A DNA stretch of 64,000 nucleotides from Janibacter sp. HTCC2649 (lineage in GTDB: Bacteria > Actinomycetota > Actinomycetes > Actinomycetales > Dermatophilaceae). Positions 7,019-16,486 of this stretch are shown piece by piece (positions within the stretch are counted from its first letter, which is position 1; the number at the start of each line of letters is the position of its first letter). Made by a program: the position numbers and the translations under genes. Where the stretch lies: NCBI RefSeq assembly GCF_000152705.1, contig NZ_CH672413.1:2608139-2672138 (forward strand). Direction: 5' to 3'. A model generated the notes under the pieces. It saw only the letters and a program-made list of their open reading frames with translations, ran no database searches and had not been told where the DNA came from.

Positions 7019-9793
7019 TCAGAGGCTCGAGAGGGCCACCTTCCAGATGCCGCGGCCGTGGGTCGCGGCGTAGAGGCTGCCGTCCGGTGCGACGTTGAGG
7101 TCGTAGACGGTCGACAGCGGCAGGGCGCCCGCGGTGCCGGAGACTCCGCCGACGCGCTTCCAGGCCGTGACGTTGCCGGCAGTGTCGAGGGAGCCGACGA
7201 GCACGCCGTAGTCGGTGCCCGCGACGAGCGAGGTGCCGACGTGGACGAGGTCGGTGAACGGGACGTCCGGCGTGCCGGCTGACTCGTTCGTCCAGGTGAC
7301 GCCGCCGGTCTTGGTCAGCACGCCCTTCCAGACGTGGTCCTGAGCAGCGCCCGGGCCCTCGATGAAGCGGCGGTTGTAGCCGTTGAACGCCACGTAGATG
7401 GTGGCCGTGTCAGCGGAGACGGAGTCGATGGAGACTGCGCTCGGGTAGCGGTTGGGCAGGCCCGTCATGCTCAGCTCGTGCCAGGTTCCACCGAAGTTGG
7501 TCTGCACACCCCGGGTGAACCCGGCGCTGTTGCAGTTGGACTCGCCACACCAGCCGGCCACGACAACGTCCTTCGTCGCGTCCCGCTTCGCGCTCGGGTC
7601 GGCCACGGCGTCCAGGGCAACGGTCATGCGACCGCCGCTGCCGAGGGTGGCCCGCTTGGTCCAGCCGTGACCGGCCAGCGTTGCGGCGTCGTTCGCGGTG
7701 GTCGAGAAGCCGAGATCGTCGGTCCAGATGGCGTTGCCACCGGCCACCCAGCGCTCACTCGCGTGGTCACCGGTGTTCTCGGAGCCGCGGACGACCCGGA
7801 AGGGAGCGGTGAAGCGGGGGTTCGCGTCCGGGACGGCGAGGTCGATGATGGCGCTCTTCGACCCGTCCGTCTGGCCGCAGTTCGTCGTCATCCACAGCTC
7901 GAGGTAGACGTACTCGTCGAGGATGTTGCAACCGTTCTTGGGGTTGACGATGCTGTCGCCGCCGTCGCCGCCGAACGGGCTGACCATCTCGGTGTGGCCT
8001 TGGTTGTCCTTGCGGTCACCGCGGATGAGCGCGCCACCGTTGTCCTGGAGGCCACCGAAGACGGCGTATCCGGAGCGCTCCGGGTCCTTGCCGACGCCGA
8101 CCGAGTAGTACTGCAGCGTGCCGAGACCCGGCGAGTGGTTGACCCAGTCCGTGGCGTTGCCCTGGGTGTTGACCTTGCCGTTGACCGGACGGGACTTCAC
8201 ACCACCGTCGTTGCCGACGTAGACGCGACCGCCGCTGATGACGATCGAGTGCTGGTCTGAGTGGGTGGTCTCGGGGCAGGTGTTGTCGGACTGCTTGAGG
8301 GACCAGCACTTGAAGCCGAAGTTCCAGTAGGGACCGACCGCGCTCCAGCTGGAGCCGGCGTTGCTGGTCTCGTAGATCTCCTCGAGGCCGAGCCAGACGT
8401 GGTCCGGGTTGCCCGGCTCGGTGGCGATGAAGTTGTTGTACCAGGCCTGGACTCCGGGGCTGTAGCCCTTGCCGTCGGCTCCGTGCAGGGCCGAGCTGGA
8501 GTTGCCGAGCTTGTTGCTGTCGGCGATGCGGTTCCACGGGCCTTCGAGGGTTCCGGTCGAGGAGCGGTAGACGCCGTCAAGGACGGTGTCGGCTCCCTTG
8601 ATGAGTCGCTGGGGTGACTCGACGACGGTGTAGAGGACCGTCTTCTTGCCGGCCTTGTCCGTGCCCCAGGCGAACTCGGCGTTGCCGACCGACTGGTTGC
8701 CGAGGGTGCCCTGCGGCTGGACGAGGACGTAGGTGCCGGTGGCACCGGCTGCACTCTTGTAGAAGCCGTTGTAGCCCGCGCCACTGCGCCAGGCTGCGTT
8801 GGCGAGCACGGCGCCGGAGTCGTCGATCGCGACGTCGTTGACGATGTTGCTGTAGGGCGAGGCGATGTTGGTGTCGTCTGCCGGGTTGGGCATGAAGACG
8901 TTGGTCCAGTTCATGGCCGATTGCGGGGAACCGTTGGCGGCCAACGGGTAGCGCCACAGGCCACGGGTCGTCGCGGCATAGGCCCAGTGGTGGATGTCGT
9001 CGAAGCGCACCTTGTTGATGCCGCGGCTCTCGAGCTCGGTGCCGCCCAGGCGGTCGGCGTCGGTGAACTGCGCGGTGGCGGCGCTGGCGTCGGCGGCGCG
9101 GCCGTTGCGGAACATGCCGGCCCCGACGTAGGAGGTGGCGCCGGTGTTGGCCTCACCCGTGGCGTACCAGAGGGCGTTGTCGTGCCACTCGAGGTCACCG
9201 GTCGACAGCGACAGGATGCTGTCCGAGAGGGGCTGCCAGGCTCCGTCGTCCGAGGGGTCGGCCTCGACGTTGAGCTTCTTGCGCCAGACGCCACCGTTGG
9301 CGCCGCCGGCGAAGAGGTAGCCGCCACCGACCGCCAGACCGGTCACGCGTCCGGCGACGAAGCCGGCACCGCCGGAGGAGTTCGAGAAGTTGGGGTCCCG
9401 GTAGTTGGGGTCATCGGCGTCGTAGCTGAGGTTGGTGACCTCGCTCCACGCACTGCCGTTGGAGGCCAGCGTGCGGAAGTTGCCCAAGCTGCTGGACAGC
9501 TGACCGGCCGCGACCGAACCGTAGGGCGCCTGTCGCGCGTTGGCCGCTGACGTCAGCGAGGCGAGGATCTCGCTCGACTCCGAGTTCGGGTCGCCGACCT
9601 TGCCCTCGATGCCGTGCTCGGCGGCCTCGCGTGCCGCTTCGTCTCCGCTGGCCTTCTCCAGATAGCCGCGATAGTGCGGCTGACTGTTCTCCTCCTGGAT
9701 GTGGGCGTAGATGCCCGCGGATGCTCCCATTGCGACGAGCGCCGTTGCAGCGGTAGCCGCAATCAAACGTCGCCGTACTGCTCGTGTTGCCAT
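7019..9793 (-). CDS. secreted BNR/sortilin-like beta-propeller protein
   Basis: A 924-residue exported protein. The first 28 residues form a Sec signal with basic MATRAVRRRL followed by a hydrophobic Ala-rich core. AGGAGG sits just before ATG 9793, so the longer upstream reading frame is rejected. The body consists of repeated beta-propeller blades of the VPS10/BNR glycosyl-hydrolase-like type, with SGGAGFVAGRVTGLAVGG, DNALWYATGEANTG, FGGLQDNGGAL and LYAATHGRGIWKV. The QDNG motif is typical of this superfamily. Several cysteines in the middle probably form disulfides outside the cell. Substrate unknown; no Asp-box count was attempted. A strong terminator follows. Confidence 0.82.
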   Translation of the reverse strand: MATRAVRRRLIAATAATALVAMGASAGIYAHIQEENSQPHYRGYLEKASGDEAAREAAEHGIEGKVGDPNSESSEILASLTSAANARQAPYGSVAAGQLSSSLGNFRTLASNGSAWSEVTNLSYDADDPNYRDPNFSNSSGGAGFVAGRVTGLAVGGGYLFAGGANGGVWRKKLNVEADPSDDGAWQPLSDSILSLSTGDLEWHDNALWYATGEANTGATSYVGAGMFRNGRAADASAATAQFTDADRLGGTELESRGINKVRFDDIHHWAYAATTRGLWRYPLAANGSPQSAMNWTNVFMPNPADDTNIASPYSNIVNDVAIDDSGAVLANAAWRSGAGYNGFYKSAAGATGTYVLVQPQGTLGNQSVGNAEFAWGTDKAGKKTVLYTVVESPQRLIKGADTVLDGVYRSSTGTLEGPWNRIADSNKLGNSSSALHGADGKGYSPGVQAWYNNFIATEPGNPDHVWLGLEEIYETSNAGSSWSAVGPYWNFGFKCWSLKQSDNTCPETTHSDQHSIVISGGRVYVGNDGGVKSRPVNGKVNTQGNATDWVNHSPGLGTLQYYSVGVGKDPERSGYAVFGGLQDNGGALIRGDRKDNQGHTEMVSPFGGDGGDSIVNPKNGCNILDEYVYLELWMTTNCGQTDGSKSAIIDLAVPDANPRFTAPFRVVRGSENTGDHASERWVAGGNAIWTDDLGFSTTANDAATLAGHGWTKRATLGSGGRMTVALDAVADPSAKRDATKDVVVAGWCGESNCNSAGFTRGVQTNFGGTWHELSMTGLPNRYPSAVSIDSVSADTATIYVAFNGYNRRFIEGPGAAQDHVWKGVLTKTGGVTWTNESAGTPDVPFTDLVHVGTSLVAGTDYGVLVGSLDTAGNVTAWKRVGGVSGTAGALPLSTVYDLNVAPDGSLYAATHGRGIWKVALSSL

Positions 9794-10095
9794 GGCTTGC
9801 CCTCCTGGGCGTGAACCTGCCTGGATCAGGGATACGCCGCGGATCCGGCCGCTCAGATGGGGGTCGCAGGCACCGGCGCAGTTGGAACCTACGCCCATGC
9901 CGGAGGGGTGAGAAGGCCTGGGAATTGACCAGATTCGGGCCGTTCTCAGGGTCCTCTCAGGTTGCGTCCGGCCCACCTCACCCGTGACCCCACAGGTAGC
10001 CCAATGAGGGGAGACATTTCAGGTGATGGTTGGGCGCTCTCACCGGCGGGACCATGTGGGGCAGCGCTTCATCTCTCGCGCCTCAGGAGGCCCGT
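9794..10095. other. divergent intergenic region
   Basis: These 302 bases lie between the divergently oriented beta-propeller gene and the lipoprotein gene and must hold both promoters. No clear -10/-35 pair, operator or RNA gene could be picked out. Confidence 0.4.
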
Positions 10096-11019
10096 ATGGG
10101 TGCTCAGCCTCGACAGAGGTACCGCCGACCCGGGCTCGTCTGCGCCGTCGGACTCGTCGGACTCCTCGGACTTGTCGGCCTTGTCGGCTGCAGTGCGGAC
10201 CCCGACCCATCCCCGCCGCCTACCTATACGCCTACCACCACGTTCACGCCATCGCCGACTGCGACGCCCAGCCCGTCGACCCTGGGCACCCACCAGACCC
10301 CCGATGCCTCCTGCCCGTCAGGGTGGAACGGACTGGAAGTCAGCGTCGATGTGGCGGACGAGTTGGAGTACCTGGACACCATTCCGGCGTGCACGTCCGA
10401 CGGGACCCGCGTCTGGCTCCGGAACAACTCGGACGTGGTCTGGACGATCTCCTTCCCGACAAACGCCGCGTCACAACGCACGTCGGCCGAGCCTGTGGCT
10501 GAGTCGTATCGGAGCATCGTGGACGGAAATGCGCCGGGATACGCGGTCTTTGCGCCACAGGACCAGATCGTTGTCGACGCGCCCCCGACCGCCGTCTCGT
10601 TGAAGCTGAACACCCAGCTCAGCGTCGCTTGGGAAACGCACAAGATCGCGGTGGAGGAGCTGACGTCGTGGGGTCAGGCCTACGCGGTTGAGGCTCTGCG
10701 GGTGAAGGGCACGACCACCACGCGAAGTGTCGTCACTCAGTGCACTCTGTCGGGGTACGACATCGGGTCGACCGTTGCCAAGGTCCAAGCGCCCATGGAT
10801 GTGGCTGACGTGCAGGGCCTCATGACGGATGCACTCGGTGTCGGCGTCGCGGGCAACACGTGCTGGCAGGCCAGTCGTTCCCTCGGGCGGCCTGCGGGCG
10901 TGGCCGACGATGTGGCCACGGGCATGACCCGATATCTGGAGAAGCCCGCCGTCCTCGAAGGGGTGCACACCCGCATGGTCTGGGTCCAGCGGGGCGCCAA
11001 GCTGCTCAACCTTCTCTGA
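10096..11019 (+). CDS. putative surface lipoprotein
   Basis: A 307-residue protein. Basic MGAQPRQRYRR is followed by a hydrophobic segment made of Gly-Leu-Val repeats ending in the lipobox LVGC near residue 32, then a Pro/Thr/Ser-rich linker, which is the usual plan of an actinobacterial lipoprotein. The mature domain has four cysteines and looks beta-rich. No family recognised. ATG 10096 is chosen for the AGGAGG immediately upstream. The signal region is itself a short tandem DNA repeat coding for GLVGL-type units. Confidence 0.75.
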   Translation: MGAQPRQRYRRPGLVCAVGLVGLLGLVGLVGCSADPDPSPPPTYTPTTTFTPSPTATPSPSTLGTHQTPDASCPSGWNGLEVSVDVADELEYLDTIPACTSDGTRVWLRNNSDVVWTISFPTNAASQRTSAEPVAESYRSIVDGNAPGYAVFAPQDQIVVDAPPTAVSLKLNTQLSVAWETHKIAVEELTSWGQAYAVEALRVKGTTTTRSVVTQCTLSGYDIGSTVAKVQAPMDVADVQGLMTDALGVGVAGNTCWQASRSLGRPAGVADDVATGMTRYLEKPAVLEGVHTRMVWVQRGAKLLNLL

Positions 11020-11040
11020 TCAGGAGACGCTGCAGGGACC

Positions 11041-11682
11041 TCACGGAGCGAGGTCGACGTTGGTCTCTCGCCGTCCTCGGCGCGAGAGGTAGCCGTGCCA
11101 CAGCAGTCGCGCAGCCGTGGAGCGGTGCGGTCGCCACTGTTCTCCGAGCACCTCGAGCTCGCGGCCATTGGGCACGTGGGCAAGCCCGAGCCGCTCGGCC
11201 ACGGCGACCTGGAGGGCACGGTCACCGACCGGCCAGACGTCGGGCCGATCGAGACAGGCGAGCAGGTAGGCCTGCGCCGTCCAGGGACCAATGCCCGACA
11301 GCTGCGTGAGTCTCTTGATGGCCACCTCGTCGGGCAGCGTGGCCAGCCCGGCCAGGTCGAGGTCGCCGGAGCCGACGGCAGCGGAGAGCGCACGCAGGTA
11401 GCGATCCTTCTGGCGCGAGACACCGTCCTCGCGCAGCTGCTCGGAAGTGGTCGCGAGGAGTGCAGCGGGGGTCATGGCACCTGTTCGCGCGCGGACCCGG
11501 GCATAGGCGGCTGCGGCAGAGGCCAGCGACACCTGCTGCTCGAGGATGAGGAGAACCAGGCTGGGGAAGCCCGGCGGCCTTGACCACCGCTCGGGCACCC
11601 CGTGGTCGTCGAGCTCGGCGGCGAGGTGCGGATGGCCCGCCGCCACCTCCGCGACGTGCCGCGCCCACTGCGTCTCGTCCAC
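11041..11682 (-). CDS. DNA-3-methyladenine glycosylase II family (AlkA-like)
   Basis: A 213-residue HhH-GPD glycosylase. The helix-hairpin-helix LSGIGPWTAQAYLL is followed by the catalytic Asp in VWPVGDRALQ (D154), and FPSLVLLILEQQVS marks the N-terminal part of the fold. It excises alkylated bases in base-excision repair. It lacks the iron-sulfur Cys motif of Nth-type relatives and the N-terminal AlkA extra domain. GTG 11682 is used as start. It begins 9 bases after the SDR stop, so the two are probably cotranscribed. Confidence 0.85.
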   Translation of the reverse strand: MDETQWARHVAEVAAGHPHLAAELDDHGVPERWSRPPGFPSLVLLILEQQVSLASAAAAYARVRARTGAMTPAALLATTSEQLREDGVSRQKDRYLRALSAAVGSGDLDLAGLATLPDEVAIKRLTQLSGIGPWTAQAYLLACLDRPDVWPVGDRALQVAVAERLGLAHVPNGRELEVLGEQWRPHRSTAARLLWHGYLSRRGRRETNVDLAP

Positions 11683-11691
11683 TCTGGTCGG

Positions 11692-12556
11692 CTACCTGGC
11701 GCGCGCGGCGGGAGAGTCGGGCGAGGCGAGGTGACCACGACTCATCCACGCATCGCTGCCTCGCGGAGCAAGGACGTTGAGCACTGCGAAGAAGTGACCG
11801 CCGAGCCGGTCAACCGTCACCGGGCGGTCTTCGAGAGCGCGGACCACGATCGCGGCGGCCTGGTCGGGACTGAGCGAGCGACGCTCCGCGACACCCGGCA
11901 CCGTCGCCACCATCGGCGTCATCACCAGCCCGAACCGCACGCTGGTGAAGGTCACCCCGTCGGCATAGGTCTCGCGCCCGGCGATGCGGCCCCATGTGTC
12001 GAGCGCCGACTTCGACGCGAGGGCTGAACTTCGGCTGCTTCTTCTGCACGCCCCAGCTGGTGACGTTGACGACGTGCCCGAAGCCCTGGTCCCGCATCGC
12101 CGGCAGCACCGCCAGCGTCAGGCCAACGGCACCGAAGTAGTTGACGGCCATGGTCCGCTCCACGTCGTGGAACCGGTCATAGCTCAGGTCGAGGCTCCGT
12201 CGGATCGACCTGCCCGCGTTGTTGACCAGGTAGTCGACGCCACCGTGGTCGGCATTCAGCCGGACGGCAAGCGCGTCCACCTCGGCAGCGTCGGTCAGGT
12301 CGCACACGTGGACGACGGCATCGCCACCAGCCGCCTCGATGGTGTCGCGGACGCGGCGCAGCTCTTCGCCGCGCCGGGCGAGCAGGTGCACGTGCGCGCC
12401 CTGTCGGGCCACCTCGTATGCCGTGGCCTCGCCGATGCCGCTCGACGCGCCGGTCACGAGCACGCGCCGTCCTTCAAGAGGGCCGGAGTCATCGCCGGTC
12501 AGCCGCCGCCCCAGCCGTCGGGCCCGGGCAACGGGCGTGAGCAGGAGGCGGGACAC
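11692..12556 (-). pseudogene. short-chain dehydrogenase/reductase with frameshift at the catalytic site
   Basis: The first part from GTG 12556 is a normal SDR: LVTGASSGIGEATAYEVAR (NADP loop), VCDLTDAAEVDAL, DYLVNNAGRS and VVNVTSWGV (catalytic Ser). After QPKFS the frame is lost near 12021-12026. The neighbouring frame then continues exactly as expected with ALASKSALDTWGRIAGRE and TFTSVRFGLVMTPMV to a stop at 11692. The catalytic YxxxK motif falls right at the break: the Lys is present (ASK) but the Tyr codon is missing. A 2- or 5-base deletion would explain this. Either a true inactivating mutation or an assembly error. Confidence 0.8.
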
Positions 12557-12587
12557 GTGTTGAGTCTCGCAGCGACCTCGCCCCACA

Positions 12588-13493
12588 TCAGGTCGAATGC
12601 ACCACTTCGTCCGGTGCCACGTCCCGGCGCCTGCCGGGCCAGCGGTTGACGGCGAAGACGCCGGCACAGACCAGCACCGTTCCCACGGCCAGAGGCCAGC
12701 CCAGCTGCTCGTCGAGCACCAGCCAGCCGAGGAGCACGGCGACGACCGGGACCAGGAAGATGCTGACCGCCACGCGCCCCACCTCACCCGTCGTCACGAG
12801 ATGCATCCAGAACAACCACGCGAGCGCCGTCCCGATGAGCGCCGTCCAGGCGATGGCGGCACCGACGCGCGGAGTGAGGTCGAGGCCGTCTGACCCCGGG
12901 CCCGCCGTGGCGGCGACCGCAGCGAGCAGGACCCCGCCACCGACAAGTGGGAGCGCCACCGCCCACAGGGGTTCGACGCGGGACACCGTCCGCTTGACGG
13001 TGATCGTTCCCAGCGACCAGCAGAGCGCGGTCGCCACGGCCAACGCGATGCCAGAGGACGACACCTGACCGTCGTGGCGCAGCGAGACCACGGCGACTCC
13101 GGCGAAGGCGGTCAGCGCGCCCAGCACGCGGACCGGACCCAAGGGGTCCCCCAGCAGCGGCCGGGCGAGCAGCACGGTGAACACCGGCTGGAGGTAGAGC
13201 AGCAGCGAGGCGTAGCCCGAGTCGAGATGGTCGATCGCGAGCACCTGGAGGCCGAAGAAGCCGACCACGTTGAGCTGCGCCAGCAAGGCGTACGGCCCGA
13301 GGTTGCCGCGCAGGCCGGGTCGCCTCCCGGACGCCAGTGCAACGAGGGCAAGGAGCCCGCCGCCGATGAGACACCGCGTGGCGGCCAGCACCAGTGGGGG
13401 GCAACCTTCCAGCGCGATCTTGATCGACGTGAACGTCGAGCCCCACGCCAGGATCAGCAACGCCGTCACGATCAGCCGGGTCCGCACCGGCAC
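12588..13493 (-). CDS. EamA/DMT-superfamily transporter
   Basis: A 301-residue inner-membrane protein with about ten hydrophobic helices in two EamA repeats. The first begins LLILAWGSTFTSIKIALEG, and the second ALCWSLGTITVKRTVSRVEP. Members export metabolites such as amino acids or purine derivatives. The substrate is not predictable. A short basic tail (WPGRRRD) ends the protein. The gene is followed after 31 bases by the broken SDR gene. Confidence 0.85.
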   Translation of the reverse strand: MPVRTRLIVTALLILAWGSTFTSIKIALEGCPPLVLAATRCLIGGGLLALVALASGRRPGLRGNLGPYALLAQLNVVGFFGLQVLAIDHLDSGYASLLLYLQPVFTVLLARPLLGDPLGPVRVLGALTAFAGVAVVSLRHDGQVSSSGIALAVATALCWSLGTITVKRTVSRVEPLWAVALPLVGGGVLLAAVAATAGPGSDGLDLTPRVGAAIAWTALIGTALAWLFWMHLVTTGEVGRVAVSIFLVPVVAVLLGWLVLDEQLGWPLAVGTVLVCAGVFAVNRWPGRRRDVAPDEVVHST

Positions 13494-13542
13494 AGGATGG
13501 CAGATGGCCTGACACCTCGCCGGCGTTGCCCGCCGCTCATGA

Positions 13543-15240
13543 TCAGGCGTCGACGACCACCGGAATGATCAGGGGGCTTCGGCGGTGCGTTCGGTGCGCC
13601 CAGGTGGAAGCGGCTCGACGGACGAGGTCCTCGATCTGCTCCAGGTCCTCGATGCCATCCGCGACAGCCTTGGTGAGGGCCTTCTGGATGAGGGGCGTGG
13701 CCGCCGAGAAGTCCAACAGGTCGGGCGGGAAGCCGTGGGCGAGGTAGTCGGGCTCCTCGGCCAGGGTTCCGGTGTCCGGGTCCATGATGCAGACGATGGT
13801 GACGACGCCCTCCTCGGCAAGGGTGCGGCGCACATGCAGCGTCTCCTCGGTGGCACCACCCACGGTCATCGCGTCGACGTAGACCAGCCCGGCGGGGACG
13901 TTGCCGGTGATCTTTGCGCGACCATCGATGAGGTCGATGACGCTGCCGTCCTGCGCGATGAGCACCCGATCCGCGTCCACGCCGGTGCGGATGGCGATGT
14001 CGGCGTTGGCGCGCAGGTGGCGCCATTCGCCGTGGACGGGGAGCACGTTCGTCGGCTCGATGATGTTGTAGCAGTAGGCCAGCTCGCCGGCGCTGGCGTG
14101 ACCGGAGACGTGGACCTTGGCGTTGCCCTTGTGGACCACGTTGGCGCCCCAGCGGGTGAGCTCGTTGATGACCCGATAGATGGCGTTCTCGTTGCCGGGG
14201 ATCAGGGAGCTGGCCATGAGGACGGTGTCGCCGGGCATGATCTCGACGGGGTGGTCGCGGTTGGCCATGCGCGCCAGGGCTGCCATGGGTTCACCCTGGG
14301 AGCCGGTCGCGATGATCGTCATCTGGTCCGGTCGCAGTCGCTCGAGGGCCTTGAGGTCCTTGACGACGAGACCGTCGGGGATGGTGAGGTAGCCCAGCTC
14401 GCGGGCGATGCCCATGTTGCGCACCATGGACCGTCCGACGAACGCGACCTTGCGCTTGTGTTGGTGGGCGGTGTCGAGGACCTGCTGGATGCGGTGCACG
14501 TGGCTGGCGAAGCTGGAGACGATGACCCGGCCCTTGGTCTCGCGGAAGACCTTGTCGATGGCGGGGGCGAGTTCGCCCTCGGACACGGTGAACCCGGGCA
14601 CTTCGGCGTTGGTGGAGTCCGGGAGGAACAGGTCAACGCCCTCCTCACCCAGCCGGGCGAAGGCGCGCAGGTCGGTGACGCGGCCATCGAGCGGGAACTG
14701 GTCCATCTTGAAGTCGCCGGTGTGCAGCACCAACCCGGCCTTGGTGCGGATGGCGACGGCGAGGCCATCGGGGATGGAGTGGTTGACCGCGATGAACTCG
14801 CAGTCGAAGGGGCCGAACTTGCGGCGGTCACCCTCGACGACCTCGATGGTCCTCGGCTTGATCCGGTGCTCGGTGAGCTTGGCCTCGATCAGGGCGAGGG
14901 TGAGGCGGGAACCGACCACGGGGATGTCGGGACGCTCGCGCAGCAGGTAGGGAACCCCACCAATGTGGTCCTCGTGCCCGTGCGTGAGCACGATCGCGTC
15001 GACCTTGTCGAGGCGGTCCCTGATCCAGGTGAAGTCAGGAATGATGACGTCGACCCCGGGCTGCGAGTCGTCGGGGAAGAGCACACCGCAGTCGACGATG
15101 AGGAGTCGGCCCGCGTGCTCGTACACGGTCATGTTGCGCCCGATCTCGCCGAGCCCGCCCAACGGCACCACCCTCAGACCGTTCGGCGGCAGCGCCGGCA
15201 GTGAACCCGTGCGCTTGCTGCGCGTCGACCGCCGACTCAT
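13543..15240 (-). CDS. rnj: ribonuclease J
   Basis: A 565-residue metallo-beta-lactamase/beta-CASP ribonuclease. The N-terminus carries RVVPLGGLGEIGRNMTVYE, and the zinc motif HGHEDHIGG is near residue 87. LPDSTNAEVPGFTVSE, IVSSFASHVHRIQQV, IIATGSQGEP and HVSGHASAGEL complete the beta-CASP core, with PVHGEWRHL near the end. It degrades and matures mRNA and rRNA with 5'-exonuclease and endonuclease activity. ATG 15240 (MSRRSTRSKR) gives the family length; the open frame extends further upstream without homology. In many actinobacteria it follows dapA, which is not the case here. Confidence 0.95.
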   Translation of the reverse strand: MSRRSTRSKRTGSLPALPPNGLRVVPLGGLGEIGRNMTVYEHAGRLLIVDCGVLFPDDSQPGVDVIIPDFTWIRDRLDKVDAIVLTHGHEDHIGGVPYLLRERPDIPVVGSRLTLALIEAKLTEHRIKPRTIEVVEGDRRKFGPFDCEFIAVNHSIPDGLAVAIRTKAGLVLHTGDFKMDQFPLDGRVTDLRAFARLGEEGVDLFLPDSTNAEVPGFTVSEGELAPAIDKVFRETKGRVIVSSFASHVHRIQQVLDTAHQHKRKVAFVGRSMVRNMGIARELGYLTIPDGLVVKDLKALERLRPDQMTIIATGSQGEPMAALARMANRDHPVEIMPGDTVLMASSLIPGNENAIYRVINELTRWGANVVHKGNAKVHVSGHASAGELAYCYNIIEPTNVLPVHGEWRHLRANADIAIRTGVDADRVLIAQDGSVIDLIDGRAKITGNVPAGLVYVDAMTVGGATEETLHVRRTLAEEGVVTIVCIMDPDTGTLAEEPDYLAHGFPPDLLDFSAATPLIQKALTKAVADGIEDLEQIEDLVRRAASTWAHRTHRRSPLIIPVVVDA

Positions 15241-15444
15241 CGCTGCACACCCGCAACCGATGGGGTGTTGGGCAGTGACGTTGGGCGGGGGTGGGGCAAG
15301 CGGTTCACATGTACTCCGTTGGTGAGATCTCGACCGGCCAGGCAAGTGCTGATGTCGCTGGGTGCTGGCGTCCAGAGTCGCGACAAGGGAAGCGTCCCAG
15401 ATGTGTGGACCGAACACGACATCACCTGTGTGGAACCACGGCTC

Positions 15445-15490
15445 AGGGTCCTTGGAAACGCGGCACCTGGCACGCGTTTCCAAGGACCCT
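15445..15490 (-). terminator. long hairpin terminator
   Basis: A perfect 18-bp inverted repeat (AGGGTCCTTGGAAACGCG and its complement) with a 10-base loop, extendable by about three pairs. It lies 20 bases beyond the stop of the 15510-16472 gene and separates that operon from rnj. The rest of 15241-15509 shows no gene. Confidence 0.75.
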
Positions 15491-15509
15491 GGGCTGGTGC
15501 CCCCGAGGG

Positions 15510-16472
15510 CTACTTGCCGCGAACGCGACCTCTCACGACGACGCCCGGCTCGAGCCGCCCGCCGCCGTAGCCCGCCTCCGCCAGCGCCTTGGGGTGCGCC
15601 AGCTGGAGGTACTGCCCGAACCGCACCGACACCGTCTCGTCGCGACCCACCTCGACGCCGCTGACCTCGCCCTCGACCCTGAGGGCCGGCGCGGCATACG
15701 TCTGCACGACGTCGGCCGGCAGCGCGAGCAACCCGAAGGTTGCCGCCGTGATGGTGATGCGCGCGCCCTCGCGGACACCGTGGCCCGACCAGCTCTGTGC
15801 GAGCAGTCCGGAGAACGCCTCGTCGAGTGACTGGGTCGCCACTTCGCCGGCGGTCTCGACGCCGCGGTTGACGTGGAACATCCGCGCCAGCGCCGGCCGG
15901 CGCCCGTCGTCCTCGGGGTCGAAGTGCAGGTTCGTCTTCGCGCCGGGACCGATGAGCGGAAGTCCGTGGACGGCATACGCGAATCGCACTGTTGCGCGCC
16001 CGGGTCCGCTGTCCACCTCCTTGCCGTCCTCGTTGAGCTGCGCCCACTGCCCGAGACTGACGTCGAAGCTCGCGTACTCGTCGCGAATTCCGATGCGGCG
16101 CAACAGTTCCAGGCCATGGTGGCTGAGTTCCTTGGCCGTCGAGTCGCCGAGACGGTAGGTGCCGTCGTCGTCGCGTTCGACGTCGCTCCACTTCCGGCTT
16201 TCATCGGCGTATGCCGTGAGTCGCTCCGTGTTGCGCGCTCGGACCGCGCCGCTCGCCGAGAAGACCTCGACCTGGCCGCGGTCGCTGCCGACGGCGTATC
16301 CGTGGGGGACTTGGGCGGTGCCCTTGACGTCGATGTCGAGGACTTCGGCGATGGCTCGCGTGGTCTCCTTGCTGTCGCGAAGGCAGGGCGGGGTGTGGGT
16401 GACCACCGGGGTGATCCTGGGGATGTCGGGCAGGTCGACCTTGAAGTCGATGTCCGTGAATTGCATTGGCAT
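15510..16472 (-). CDS. hypothetical protein, partner of caspase-like gene
   Basis: A 320-residue protein starting MPMQFTDIDFKVDLPDIP, with GAGGAG before ATG 16472. It has no signal peptide. Beta-rich segments dominate (for example VRFAYAVHGLPLIGPG and GARITITAATFGLLALP). The C-terminal part (PGVVVRGRVRGK) is basic. It begins 15 bases after the stop of the caspase-like gene and ends at a strong terminator, so the two form a bicistron. A role as binding partner, inhibitor or substrate-recruiting protein of the peptidase is only a guess. Family not recognised. Confidence 0.75.
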   Translation of the reverse strand: MPMQFTDIDFKVDLPDIPRITPVVTHTPPCLRDSKETTRAIAEVLDIDVKGTAQVPHGYAVGSDRGQVEVFSASGAVRARNTERLTAYADESRKWSDVERDDDGTYRLGDSTAKELSHHGLELLRRIGIRDEYASFDVSLGQWAQLNEDGKEVDSGPGRATVRFAYAVHGLPLIGPGAKTNLHFDPEDDGRRPALARMFHVNRGVETAGEVATQSLDEAFSGLLAQSWSGHGVREGARITITAATFGLLALPADVVQTYAAPALRVEGEVSGVEVGRDETVSVRFGQYLQLAHPKALAEAGYGGGRLEPGVVVRGRVRGK

Positions 16473-16486
16473 GACTGGCTCCTCGC

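Noticed and set aside
13585-15204. Plus-strand 539-codon frame opposite RNase J
   Set aside because: Shadow frame; RNase J motifs are intact on the minus strand.
15241-16191. Upstream extension of the RNase J frame
   Set aside because: Lies across a terminator and another gene; RNase J normally begins near MSRRS.
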